Source: Paraspadella gotoi (Eukaryota; Chaetognatha). Taken from it: a stretch of DNA of 64,000 nucleotides. Below, one piece after another: positions 1-11,086 of the stretch. Below the pieces are notes generated by a model, which was given only the letters and a program-made list of their open reading frames with translations, was not told where the DNA came from and searched no databases. Position 1 is the stretch's first letter. Each line of letters begins with the position of its first letter. Position numbers and translations under genes: made by a program. The stretch lies in NCBI GenBank assembly GCA_051294375.1, contig CM119269.1, forward strand, positions 20,474,371 to 20,538,370, read 5' to 3'.

Positions 1-403
1 TGATCCGTGAAAACAGAAATTGGCTTCACCCTTCACTGATTTTCCATGGAATGAAATGTGAAATATCTCGTGCCGTAGTTTAGAGGATTAAAAGGTGGCG
101 GATATTGTTAGATGGATCGAACAATCAGGTTTTGGCTGTTTTTCTGGGATCGAATTTGAACCCAATCATCATTTCAAGATTATAAACGATTATAATTATA
201 TTATAACTGTAAAAAGGTAATGATTACGTATATATTTAACTCTCAGAAAGGCGTTTTGTTGCGGAAAGAAACGTATACAAAATAAAATAAACTGGTTTGA
301 AAACAAAGAAAAGTTGTAAAAGAAAAATGTGAAAAGAGGGAAACAACTGGAAAACTATAACTAGAAATATAATTCGGTGAACTCCTTCTTTGCACAACGA
401 AGA

Positions 404-428
404 GTGAGAGAGAGAGAGAGAGAGAGAT

Positions 429-485
<57 letters not shown>
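404..485. repeat. (GA)n microsatellite
   Basis: About 80 bp of nearly pure GA dinucleotide with a few interruptions. The flanking 1-403 and 486-734 are AT-rich, and I see no gene in them. Confidence 0.95.
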
Positions 486-489
<4 letters not shown>

Positions 490-734
490 CGCTCACTCTG
501 TTTTTCCATCACTATTTTCCAGGCCGCGAATTTTTCCCCCTATTTTTTATTTTTGACAAAGAAAATCGTTTTTGTTGTTCAAGAACCGGAATTCTATTTC
601 GCTGTGAAAATGGAGTGAAAAATAAAAGCGCGAAAATAAAACTGGGTTCACTGTGCGAGAAAAATAAAAGCGCAGGAATAAAACAGATTTCACTGTGAGA
701 ATACGAATCATCAAAGATTTCCTTTTATGGCAAA

Positions 735-990
735 GGGGAGAAAAGTGTGATGTCCGGGGTGTGAGGCATCTGCCGACACCTTGCGCTCAAGGATTTTGAC
801 CTGCTTTGACCTGCCCAGGTCACTGGCGTGTTTATGCCAACAACATCACACTTAACCAGAGAGACCGTGAGGGGATTGCACCCGGAACTCACAGTTGGTG
901 AACGAATACTTAGCTGTTCAAGTCAATCGGACGAGCAGAGTTTCTCCAAGCTATACAGGAGGTGAATTTAGGATTCACCACACTTTCCTC
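735..990 (-). repeat. tRNA-derived SINE-like fragment
   Basis: This GC-richer block stands out from its AT-rich surroundings. On the minus strand it contains CTGTGAGTTCCGGGTGCAATCC, which resembles the 3' half of a tRNA with a degenerate box B (GGGTGCAATCC against GGGTTCGAATCC). An 11-bp inverted repeat, AAGTGTGATGT at 743-753 and ACATCACACTT at 843-853, sits inside it. A family search would be needed to name it. Confidence 0.4.
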
Positions 991-1748
991 TTTTTTGCCC
1001 GTTTGTATCGTTAGAATTCATTTTCTAGTAATCGTTAGAATAAGAATTCATTTTCAAGTAATCGTACACATGGGCTGATCCACTTCGTGACTGCATTTTT
1101 TCAACACTTACCTCCCCCTTTGCTTGTCCGTTCATTCTTTCGCAAAGAATCCTCATTCTTTCTTTTTCTTTTTATATTTCTTTTCTTTTTTTTCCTAAAA
1201 ATCCTCCCGAAACACATTCTCTCTTTCCCTTTTTTGTCTTACCCTCCGCTCTTACAAACCACTATCTGAGTTCTATGGCCAAATCCCATCCATGATTTAT
1301 GCGGGATCTCCCCTTCTCCTTCTCACTCTCTTTCTTTCTTTTTTTCTTTCTTTTTCCATGACGGAGAAAATCCCTTCTTGTTCATGACCCAATTCTTGGG
1401 CGAATGGATCATACTACATGGACGCGGTTTTTTTTTTTATGTTTCTCGTGATTTTCAATTTTCGTTCGAATTTCGATTACGCTCTTGTCGTGAGAAACAC
1501 AAGGACGTTAAAATCCCAAGCCTATGTGGCCATATGTGCATTTTCTATGCTCGTACGTTGCCCATAGGGATTTCTAGTCAAAAAAGTTATATCCACGTCA
1601 CTATGTATCAAAGACAACCAGGGCACGGACGTCATTGCGGATTGAGGACAATGTCGATGACCCTCGCGTCTGATGAAAAAGATTCGGAGAGACAAACGCG
1701 ACTCATTAATCAAACGCGCGACGAGGGAGACAACCGACGTCCGCGAGC
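991..1748. other. AT- and pyrimidine-rich DNA, no gene seen
   Basis: Mostly T-rich low-complexity sequence. Open frames here come from pyrimidine runs and show no domain. A CpG-richer patch at about 1,620-1,748 leads into the (CT)n tract. Confidence 0.6.
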
Positions 1749-1806
1749 GACGAGAAGAATTGCCAAGGCATTCGTCTCTCTCTCTCTCTCTCTCTCTCTC
1801 TGTTCT

Positions 1807-1881
<75 letters not shown>

Positions 1882-1882
1882 C
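1749..1882. repeat. (CT)n microsatellite with a conserved 30-bp flank
   Basis: A run of CT about 105 bp long is preceded by a 30-bp non-repetitive block (1,749-1,778, containing GAAGAATTGCCAAGGCATTC). The same block, reverse-complemented, abuts the microsatellite at 11,981-12,010, and a copy with a small deletion lies at 13,402-13,429. Sharing a unique flank implies the microsatellite spread as part of a larger repeat family. Confidence 0.8.
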
Positions 1883-2277
1883 ACTCCTTCTCGATCTTTC
1901 AATAAGCATCAACTTACGCCCTCTTGAGAACACCTCACCCGGAAACGCGATCCTTAGGAAACAAAAGACGAAATGAAAGTGGAGAATAAATAGGGAAGCT
2001 AATGTGACCAACAATTTTTTGAGTATATGAAAATTTATTTTTAAAGTATTACTTAAGTATATGTAATTTCTGACACTAAATCTTTTCTAAAACCGTTCAT
2101 AACTAATAATTTATGACGGTAAAATAAAAATTTCGTTATCAAGTAAAATCATGTATGTCACGATGAAATCAGATCTGGATTATTCGAGAGAATCCTCGAT
2201 TAAATAAAATTGTTAGCTGATTTATTCTTGGCAGTCTGAAACTCTTAGCTCTTTGTGTCTCTTGTGCGTACAGTATT

Positions 2278-2281
<4 letters not shown>
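1883..2281. other. AT-rich DNA, nothing recognised
   Basis: No coding signal, RNA gene or repeat family that I can name. Confidence 0.6.
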
Positions 2282-2590
<309 letters not shown>

Positions 2591-3212
2591 GAAAAAATAA
2601 ATAAAGAAAGAAAGAAAGAAAGGGAAATGAACATTCGTTTTAATCTATTCACATCAGCTCTTGACTGTTCTTTATTGTCGAACTTTGCCTTTCGAAATTT
2701 AACGCAGAAGTGTAGATCTGTTTCCGAAGGAACTGTTTTCTATAGAAACTTAGAAATCGAATCACGTTTTTGCAAAACAATTTATGTCTTTCCATTACAT
2801 TTTCCCCCCCTTTTTCTTCTTTTTTACTCTTTTGTTCTATTTCGAAATTTTTTTTCTTTTCATTTTTAACGTTTCAAAAGTGAGACTTCCCCCAGTTTTC
2901 GAATTCGAGTCACTCCTCCCCAGAATTTATGCATTCTGAAAAAAGCTCAGCTTTCGCAGCGACAATGTATGTTATGTATCGAGGAAAATTTGAGAGGTTT
3001 TGCAAAAGTTAAAGCATAGGATATTATGACAGGTTTTTATTTTTCGTTTAGCACTTTTTTTTTTTGGAAGTCAAATTCGTTTTTACAACTCAATTTTTTC
3101 ATCCAAACTCTTTTTTTTTTTTATATGTTCAATGAAACAAAGTACAGGGTTCGGAATCAAAACTTTTAAAAATTGAATTTACAACCTGAAGAGGCAGTAA
3201 TTATTGTTATGT
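2591..3212. other. AT-rich DNA, nothing recognised
   Basis: Sequence with T and A homopolymers. Short open frames occur but none shows a domain or splice-site pair I would trust. Confidence 0.6.
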
Positions 3213-3425
3213 GTTAGTAACAGAACCGTTCAACATAAGCAGTCCCTGAACTTTGGATCAGGCTGTAACACCGTGTTACAGACGGGTAAAGCACCCCGTT
3301 CCTCTTAACTGCGATCACCGGGGTAGAAGACCGGACCTTTGGGTTGGGAGGCGAATGACTTGCCTACTGCACCATTGGCCGCTGATGAAGCGTTGGTGGA
3401 TTTTAGTCCACCTTAAACCTTTACA
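3213..3425 (-). repeat. tRNA-derived SINE
   Basis: On the minus strand the block contains TGGTGCAGTAGGCAAG (plus coordinates 3,359-3,374), which fits a pol III box A, and AGGTCCGGTCTTC (about 3,327-3,339), a degenerate box B. The spacing is tRNA-like. The anticodon-arm region between them is also tRNA-like (TCATTCGCCTCCCAACCC). The body is GC-richer than its surroundings. The ends are estimated. Confidence 0.5.
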
Positions 3426-3844
3426 ACACTCTTTACCCTGTATCCCTCTCTCTATTTCCCCACTCTTCACTCTCTTGAAAAATCACATCCATTCTCTGCT
3501 TTAAAAGTCAATTTTTCCTTTAGATCACATTTCCTGTTATTGTTGAATTTTCGAACGAAAATATTTTTTGTACTCAAGGAATGTAACAATTTTTAGACGC
3601 GAAGTAAATATACTTTTCCCAGGTGGTTTTACAATGTTTTTATTTTATTTTCGCATCGATTCTTTTTGCATTGAGTTATACTTATAGTAAAAAAACCGTG
3701 AAAGTCAACAAGGCTCGTCGGGGTTCGAAATTTTTTCCTAGTTTCTCGATAAAAACTTTAACGTTTCTTTTTCCAAATCAAAATATAGGTTTACATGTTT
3801 CACAGTTTTACAGTTTCACGGGAAAATGAGATTTTATTTATTAA
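3426..3844. other. AT-rich DNA outside the palindrome
   Basis: No gene recognised. The sequence is single-copy within this window and ends where the inverted duplication begins. Confidence 0.5.
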
Positions 3845-3859
3845 GAGGAATAGAAGGGA

Positions 3860-3882
3860 TAAAGAGAGAGAGAAGAAAAGAT

Positions 3883-3957
<75 letters not shown>
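3860..3957. repeat. (GA)n microsatellite
   Basis: GA-rich, nearly pure between about 3,889 and 3,945. Its mirror in the other arm (21,960-22,057) is a degraded CT-rich stretch that runs into the gap. Confidence 0.95.
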
Positions 3958-3960
<3 letters not shown>

Positions 3961-4333
3961 TTGTCCATCGTGGCGGCACTGACCTATTAGTCAAAAATTT
4001 TCTTTCCCCTTTTCTTAATTCATATTCATTCAAACTAAACTCAAGATTTTCGATTGAGTTTATTTAGGCTTAGTCTTGTTGATCCATGACATTTTGTTAA
4101 CGGTTTAGCATTTTTCTATTCAGAAAAAAATGTGCATATATGAGTTTATCATACGTACTCCCGGAGCGACGCTACAAGTCACTTTCCGTTGGATCTGTCA
4201 GTCGGTTAATCTAATTTATTTTTTAAGAGCTTAAAAATAGGATGATAATATTTCCTTTTAATCAAAACTTGGTAATAAGATCAAGTGTAGTCGGGCATTG
4301 CCAATATCACCCCGCCTATAAGCATGATACCTT

Positions 4334-4523
4334 CAGTTGTGACCCGGTGGCTCATTGAGTAAAGCCATCAGCTAATGACCACTATGTTCATTGTTCAATC
4401 CCAACCCGGTACCTACAATGTGGGAAGCGGAAGGACGGCCGTAAACCACCTAGATGGCGTTGAAAACCCTCAAGCCTGGTTTCAAGCCCAGGACCCCTTC
4501 CGTGTCTGCTAAGGGCCCTTTAT
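4334..4523 (+). repeat. tRNA-derived SINE, family A
   Basis: Contains GTGGCTCATTGAG at 4,347-4,359 (box A) and GTTCAATCC at 4,393-4,401 (box B), at tRNA-like spacing. The body continues with GGAAGGACGGCCGTAAACC, ends near CTGCTAAGGGCCC, and is followed by an A run. A second, diverged member lies at 41,921-42,120 on the same strand, and the mirror copy of this one is at 21,400-21,620. Two independently diverged copies establish it as a dispersed family. Confidence 0.75.
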
Positions 4524-4613
4524 CAAAAAAAAATTATGTGATGCAATTATGTGTTAATTATCAGTTTTTTTTAGCCATTGTGATATTTCCTTGAGTTTGT
4601 TGCTTTTGGTGAA

Positions 4614-4708
4614 TTTAGGAGAATAAAGGAAAATTTCGTTAGTTTAGCAACATGTTTCGATTCTTTGAATGTTGCTAAACTAACAAAATTTTCGTTTATT
4701 CTCCTAAA
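4614..4708. repeat. Long hairpin, about 40-bp stem with 15-nt loop
   Basis: The left stem 4,614-4,653 (starts TTTAGGAGAATAAAGG) pairs with the right stem 4,669-4,708 (ends TTTATTCTCCTAAA) with only a few mismatches. The loop is GTTTCGATTCTTTGA. It could be a small MITE-like element or an RNA hairpin. The mirror copy in the other arm (21,190-21,292) keeps the structure despite extra bases. Confidence 0.75.
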
Positions 4709-5846
4709 GTTTTTAACCATAAGATAATTTAATTGTAATATCGTCATATAATCTTCTGATTACGCCTGTATATAATGAAGTGACTGGGACGCAACACAAC
4801 TTGCCCGTTCTAAATTTTGTTTCCGTCTGTACTCCTCGTTTTCTCTCTTATATTTTTGCTTTGTTTTTTTTCGAATCTAATGACAGGAAAATATCAATCA
4901 GAAAAAAAGAAAGAGAGCGAGAGAGTAAGAGAAAGAGCGAGAGCGAGCGAAGATCAACAACCGAAGGGCTGAAAGGTGTCAAAAGGTAGATCAACTTTAA
5001 CTCTTTTCCTCAATTCGGTCCAAATGTGCGTTCAAATTTGTTTTCTTTTGATTTTTCGTCTCCACGTTCAAAAATATTATTTGGCTTCTCCGATTCTTGG
5101 ATTGTTCTCTCTCTCTCTCTTTCTCTCTCTCTCCTCACGCCACCTTACTCAAAGAACTTACCAAAGAGGAATTTTTTGAACCCCCGCAGCAGTAAAAGCA
5201 GAGCTGCTGCAGCGTCGTCCGCTGCTGCTTTAGTAAGCCCACTCCTGTAAAAGATTCATACAAGAGACTCGATATGTATTCCTTAAATATCTTTTTAGGA
5301 AGTAAATATTTCCATTTGTTTACCGATTAATTTATTTCCATTAAAAAAATACCTAATTATTTTGTCATTGAATCGATTTATTTTTTTCCCGATTTACTTC
5401 GTAGTTCATAAATATTTTTAACTTTTTGTTTTCGTTACATTTCCGAAGAGTGGGAGAAGGAAGCTGCCACCGGCGCAGAAACGGGGGGAAGAAGAATCCA
5501 ACGTTGGTAAGTTCCTGGGTAAGGGTGGCATCCGCCGCCACCGACGGCATCGCTGCAGTCGATTTTCTCCGATGATATTGAATGAGGAAATTTCGCTCTT
5601 GTTCGATGCAGGTTCGATCTTCATGTTGAGGATTTCATCTTTTAGCTCCGTTTCTTACACATATTATTTTCAGTTTAGATTCGATACATTTTGACGGTCC
5701 ATCGATAAAAACCCCAAAATAATCCTTACAAATTCAAGGCTAAGATGAAACTAATACGTAGATAATTGTCTAAATGTAATTTTCATCTGTAACGAAACCA
5801 TCTACCTCCAATGAATCTTTTCATCGGGTGAGAAAATCGAACTTAC
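4709..5846. other. AT-rich DNA with a weak minus-strand open frame
   Basis: A 68-codon minus-strand frame at 5,418-5,624 (starts MKIEPASNKSEISSF) spans a GC-richer patch. The same patch also has a plausible plus-strand donor (ACGTTG|GTAAGT near 5,507). The two readings conflict and no domain is recognised. A short (CT)n tract lies at about 5,107-5,133. I do not call a gene here. Confidence 0.3.
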
Positions 5847-5960
5847 CTTTTCGACTCTCACTGCTCTGGAATTCGGAGCCGAATCGATAAGGAGTAGAGA
5901 CGACGACGTGGACGAGAAAAACGACAAAGACGACGACAACGACAAATAAAATCACGAACA
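5847..5960 (-). CDS. Possible exon of an unknown minus-strand gene
   Basis: A strong donor, GAAAAG|GTAAGT, faces the minus strand (intron begins at 5,846 and runs to lower coordinates). Upstream of it one frame stays open through ...YRFGSEFQSSESRK. The mirror arm retains the same donor. The 5' boundary is not defined, no domain is recognised and a non-coding first exon is equally possible. A GC-rich second candidate lies next to it at 6,101-6,200. Confidence 0.2.
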
Positions 5961-6100
5961 ATGACAATAATAAAGACAATCGACAAAGATGACAAAATGG
6001 ATGACTAAGGATGACGTCGATGACAAAGACGCAGACTTAATCGTCGACGGCGAAAACCTTTCTTACCCAGGATTCGCTCCGCGACCGAAAAAGAGCTCAC

Positions 6101-6200
6101 CGGTAACAACAGCTGCTGTGGCTGCAGCCTGCGGGGTCTGAGTCGGCGGTCGCTGACGCTGGCCGGGGCTGCCGCGGTGGCCGTCTGTCGAAAAACTTTT
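6101..6200 (-). CDS. Possible GC-rich exon of an unknown minus-strand gene
   Basis: On the minus strand this GC-rich block, unusual for the neighbourhood, ends in a donor-like GTTACCG|GTGAGC (intron from 6,100 downwards). One frame reads STDGHRGSPGQRQRPPTQTP followed by an alanine-rich stretch. A second donor-like site (CTGG|GTAAGA) lies about 30 bp further on. No family is recognised. It may be a 5' untranslated exon next to a promoter. Confidence 0.2.
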
Positions 6201-6686
6201 GGCCACAATTTTCGGGGAAAAAAGATTTTTTTTTTCCCGATTGGAACCGAAATCGTTCGTTATTTATTTATTTTTCGAACGAACGACCGACCGATCAACC
6301 TGTCGATCGACACGACACGACGATGCGATACGATACGACAAGTGACTTATTGAGTTGCTTCGCCAGTACTCGCGACGCGACTAAAAATTAAGTCGGAAAG
6401 CGAAATAAAAATAGCTTTAAAAAATTCTTACCCAATAAATGTTTTTTTCTTATTAAAAATGCTTAACTCTCTCTCTCTCTCTCTCTGTCTTTTTTTACAA
6501 TCTCTCTATTTCTTCTTCTCCCCTTTCTCTTTTTTCCCTCCTGCCAAGGCCGAATGCAATAAAATCTATTGTGTAGAAAGAAGTATCACAGTAGTAACAC
6601 TCGAAAATATAAATCACGATTTTAAGTTTTGAAAAAATGAAAGGTCACAAGTCGATTCGTGATATTCGAACCTCGAAACAATCTTC

Positions 6687-6691
<5 letters not shown>

Positions 6692-6728
<37 letters not shown>
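6692..6728. repeat. (CT)n microsatellite
   Basis: Short pure CT tract. A smaller one lies at 6,468-6,486. The mirror copies are at about 18,988-19,033 and 19,243-19,268. Confidence 0.9.
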
Positions 6729-6732
<4 letters not shown>

Positions 6733-6892
6733 CCCTTTGTTTTTGTTATGTTTTTCGTTTTTCAACTTGACTCTGAAGGCCGTGAGTCATAAACCGCGCA
6801 AGGATCAAGACACATACAGTGCGAAACAGAGAGAGATACTCTAACGTGAGTCTTCCCCCCTTAACCGTTCTTTTGTTTTTGTTTATTCTCAG

Positions 6893-6962
6893 TTGCGAGA
6901 TCGACGCCAGCGACACTCCTGACTGTGGGAAACGCGAAAACGATGACGCCAACAAAACGTAA
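6893..6962 (+). CDS. Possible terminal exon, unknown gene
   Basis: A good acceptor (polypyrimidine stretch ending TTTATTCTCAG at 6,892) is followed by an open frame, CEIDASDTPDCGKRENDD..., that stops at 6,960-6,962. A donor-like GTGAGT sits only 47 nt upstream of the acceptor (6,846), which would make a very small intron. An AATAAA lies downstream near 7,141. No homology is recognised, and the signals could be chance. Confidence 0.2.
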
Positions 6963-8430
6963 ACAAACGAAAGGATAAAAACGTCGGAACAAAAACAAAC
7001 GAAGCGAAAAAGAAAATCTGAGAAAATAAGAGAAAAAACATCGGAAACGCCCTTTTTCGTTGACGCCTTTGGCGTCTCAGTCGTCGTTGTTGTTGTTGTT
7101 GTTGTTGTACTTGTCGTCTTTAGCGTTTTTATTTTTACTTTAATAAAAATTCTAATTAATTTATTTCTTTCCCTTAACCCACGTACAATACCCAGTAATA
7201 AAATCTACAATAAACTAACTCGCTATAAAGCTGAATAAAGTTTATGTATTCATCATTTTATGAATTCGATGAAGTTAATGCCAGATTTATTCACAACAGT
7301 TTATTAAAAAGAAAAAGTCAAATTGAAAAAGATAAATCTCAACAGGAAAGAGGTTTCGTCCGAAATGAATACTTCTAAAATTCTATGCTGACCTCGAGGC
7401 ATTCTGAGGTAATCGAACTCATAAGTATCTTATTAAAGTATAATTTCTCATACATTAATTTTATTTGTCTTCCGCGCGACGACCAAAACCGTAATCAATT
7501 CGCTCGTCGAAAAGATAAAAGGTTTCTGTAAGACGATCGAACTGTCAAGATAAAACTCAAGATAAAAAAAAAAAATCTTGATAAACTTCGACGGAATTTA
7601 AGCAGTAAATCTTTGTCGTCTACTTGTATCGGGACAGAGGAACTGTTTTGTTTTAAACAAAGTATGATTCATAGAAGGAGAGTGTGTGGCTGAAGAAGAA
7701 AGGAATACGAACGACTAAAACAACAGAAATAAAAGAGCAAGAGAAACCGGGAAATAAAAAAAAAAAAAAAACGAAATCAAAGAATGAATCGAAATTGAAA
7801 AAAACCTCGGATAAAAAGAAAAGTTTAGCGTTTTGCAATTCCCACTTACGTCTGCGATTAGCATAAAACTTTCTATTTTAATTTTTATGCGCATCACATT
7901 TTTGTAACAAGAAATTCCCACATGACGCGTTACAAAATGAAACTCGAAGAAAAAACATTTTACCAGAGTGAGTTAACTTGATTTGCGTTTTTATAATATT
8001 GTATTCATTTTTTTTTGTCGGCGATTTTTAATACAATTCTACCGAAACGATACATATCGCTTAAACGTATTACATGCAAAAACCTTAACGCGACGGACAA
8101 AAATTTAAATGTAAAGGAGTGTATTGTTTACGTTTGAAACTAATTTTTTTTTATTAAAAACTGCTCTACATTTTCTAAATTTCTAGTCAATCTATCGACG
8201 CCAATCGCGACCCTCGACTGACGAACAGACAGACATTCTGACCTACAGACTCAAACAATCACCTGTCTGCAAACCATATGGGTTTTTTCCCGTTTTCCCT
8301 CATTCATCCACTCTTCCCTTTTTTCTCCTTTTTTTCCCCTTTCGTCTCGAGGTCAGACGAGGGGTCAACTCGCGACGGACTGTTTGTCCTGTTTTAATAA
8401 TGAGCCCGCCCCGACGGAATATCGATATGG
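6963..8430. other. AT-rich DNA with a short (GTT)n tract, no gene seen
   Basis: Includes (GTT)n at about 7,085-7,107. The remaining sequence has no coding signal that I can support. Confidence 0.5.

Positions 8431-8474
<44 letters not shown>
8431..8474. repeat. (CT)n microsatellite
   Basis: Pure CT tract. The mirror copy at 17,130-17,208 is broken up by extra bases. Confidence 0.95.
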
Positions 8475-8480
<6 letters not shown>

Positions 8481-8705
8481 CTCTGGGGACTATTCGTCAA
8501 CGTCGGACTGTCAATTGTCAATACGTCTATCCACTTTATCCTACAACATCAGTAAATCAGCAGAATATTTTCCTGTTATATTTCAGACAACACGAATGTC
8601 TCTCCCTTCTTATTGTTTTGGAATTTCGGTTAAATTCCCATGGCGCGCCAATTATTCCTTCCAAACCTTTTTGCGAGGCTGTTTTTGCCATTTAAGTGAA
8701 ACAAA

Positions 8706-8775
8706 ATGGTCCATTTCATCGAAACGGAGGGAAAGCCGGAGGCGGCTGCGGCGGCGACGAATGGTTGTTATCCCA
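8706..8775 (+). CDS. Possible first coding exon, unknown gene
   Basis: An ATG in good context (ACAAAATGG) opens a frame MVHFIETEGKPEAAAAATN..., ending at CCCA|GTATAT, a possible but weak donor directly before a (TA)n tract. The block is GC-richer than its surroundings. No domain is recognised. The opposite strand is also open here, so orientation is uncertain. Confidence 0.22.

Positions 8776-8840
<65 letters not shown>
8776..8840. repeat. Compound (TA)n(GA)n microsatellite
   Basis: About 30 bp of TA repeats switch directly into GA repeats. The mirror copy at 16,738-16,800 has the same junction in opposite orientation with a changed length. Confidence 0.95.
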
Positions 8841-8843
<3 letters not shown>

Positions 8844-9006
8844 TGAAAGCCTGCTATTCTTAAATATTTTTTGAGAAACAATTAGTTTGAAACAAAAAGA
8901 GCATCGTTCGTATTCCGATCGTAAACTCTTTGAGTTTCGCGTCGGAATTTCAGAAAATGTGACAACCGGCTGGAAGAAGGAGATGGAATTTCCCTTTCCA
9001 TCCAAA

Positions 9007-9034
9007 TGACGTCAATTTCTGAAGTTTGACGTCA
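9007..9034. promoter_or_regulatory. Pair of palindromic CRE-like sites
   Basis: Two perfect TGACGTCA octamers at 9,007-9,014 and 9,027-9,034, 20 bp apart (about two helical turns), plus a half-site TGACGT at 9,062-9,067. Both full sites survive in the noisy mirror arm (16,527-16,534 and 16,547-16,554). TGACGTCA is the consensus CREB/ATF site; its function here is inferred only from sequence. Confidence 0.4.
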
Positions 9035-9067
9035 ATTTTCGTCCTTCGCGACGTCTTCTCGTGACGT

Positions 9068-10980
9068 TAACTCGTTTCCTCGATGTTATAACTTCCCTTT
9101 TTCCATCTCTTTCCATGTCGTCGTTGACATTAACTTCCCTTTTCCATCTTCGCCGTCAGTCCTCTTGGCTTCGATGTCTTTGGCAACGAAATCTGTCCTT
9201 CGAAATTTCTCTGTTAAACTTCGCTCGCTCGGTCTCTTGATTGCTGAGGACGTTTATGCCATTATAGTTGTAGTCTTTACTTTTATTACATTTGACCGTG
9301 TTAGATCATTTCTAAAAAAATGACTAAAGAGCATTTAGTAACGAAAATTTAAAATTATTCTTTCCTAATTTTTCAAATTTCTATTTATTCAAAATTATTA
9401 TTAATTTTTTTGGTGATTATTAACCATTTTCTCTTTACTTCACAGTTCCCTTCAAGCGAAATTCCTCGGGAGACATAAATTTCATTTCCTTGCTATAAAA
9501 TTTCATTAAGCCACGAAGGTACTATCGTCTCCGGCCGACGTAAACCTTCCGTTCATTGATGCATCTGCATTCTGTAAAATCTGTATATGTGATGCCGTCA
9601 AATTACGTTCATAAGTTCATTCATTACTGTTCAATCGACAATCTCCTTAAATTCTTCTATTTGCATCTACGGCCATGTTACTTTGGCTATCTTTCCGTGC
9701 CTTTTTTGTCAAATATTAATCCATATATTTTGGAATTCCTCTGGTTTTTGTTTCAAAATGTCTCTTTATACTATCCCGATGCCATCTAACAAGTTTTAAA
9801 ATGTTCTCTCACCACCGGACTCCATTCATTTTGGTTCCAATCCTTAATCTCTTTCTTCAATGCCACCTCGAATCCCTGGGAAGACCAGCCTCAACCTTTT
9901 GAAGTCGTCTAATCTCCATCGAGTCGTCGTCCTCCTTTTTGTATCTAATCCGGCGTCATCAGAATCATCAGGGTTAAAGTGACTGCCACCTTTCTTGTTT
10001 TCTTCTCTGCCCTTATCCCCAGTTTTATTTTTAAACCTTTTTTTCCTAGACTTTATTTCCGCCTTCTGATTTTGACGGTTGTTTTTTCGACGTTTTTCCT
10101 TTTTTTTTTTTTTTTATTTTCCCTTTTGTTTCGCATTGTTTTCTTATTTTTTCTTCATTTTCGTTTTCTCAGATTATTTTTTTTTTTCATTTTGCAAATT
10201 CCCTGTCGCGTCTCTTAGTCGATTTAATGGCTTTTTTTTTTCACCTCGTCTCGCGTTTCACTTTGCGAGTCGCACGCTCGTCACCATTTTTAATTTTCCT
10301 TTTTCTTAGAATCACTTTTTTTTTCTTCAAATCTCGTCTCAGAGCCTGTCGGTATCGTCCTTTCCTTTCATGCCTCCCCCATCTCTAAACATCCGTTCCC
10401 TTTCTCTTTCCCTTTTTTATTTGTTATCCCCTCGACTCTACCTGTTCTTCCCCCCGACTCGACGCCGATTCTCCCACGCACGCGCACCCTCAGAGACTCC
10501 CACGCGCGCTCTCGTTCACTATGCGTGCGAATCCCGCGCGCGCCCCACGATCTAATCTCTGCCTCTGCTCTCGTTTCTCTCGCGGATTCATCTCAACAAA
10601 ATCACCCATAAAATCGAATTAGCAAAAAACCTGAAGGCTTCGTCTTTTGCGCTCAATTTCCGTGGGGGAAGAGAAGGAAGAGAGAAAGATGGAAAAAGAG
10701 AGAGAGAGAGAGGGGGGGGGGAGAAGGGTAGGAAAGACGGGAATGCGAGGAAGGAAGAAAGAAAGGGTAATGAAGGGATATAAAATTTAAGGAGGAAAAT
10801 CTATATATATAATATATAATATGGGTGAAAGGAAGAAAAAGATCGAGTGTACGTAATAATAAAAATGTGTGTATTAAAGAAAATGAATATATTACCTGAG
10901 TTATGAGGATTTAAAACGAAAGTGGGAACAGGATCGCCGTATAGACCGACCGACCGAGTACTGCGGCGCAAAACTTACGA
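9068..10980. other. T-rich low-complexity DNA, no gene seen
   Basis: T- and pyrimidine-rich, with a CpG-rich patch at about 10,455-10,560 (CACGCACGCGCACC). Short purine repeats occur at 10,690-10,730. I see no exon with credible borders. Confidence 0.5.
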
Positions 10981-10990
10981 ATGGGAGAAG

Positions 10991-11048
10991 AGAGAGAGAG
11001 AGAGAGAGATGAGAGAGAGAGAGAGCAGATACGAGATGAGGAGGAGAG

Positions 11049-11084
<36 letters not shown>
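10991..11084. repeat. (GA)n microsatellites with short interruptions
   Basis: Two GA tracts separated by about 30 bp. The mirror copy is at 14,412-14,505. Confidence 0.95.
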
Positions 11085-11086
<2 letters not shown>

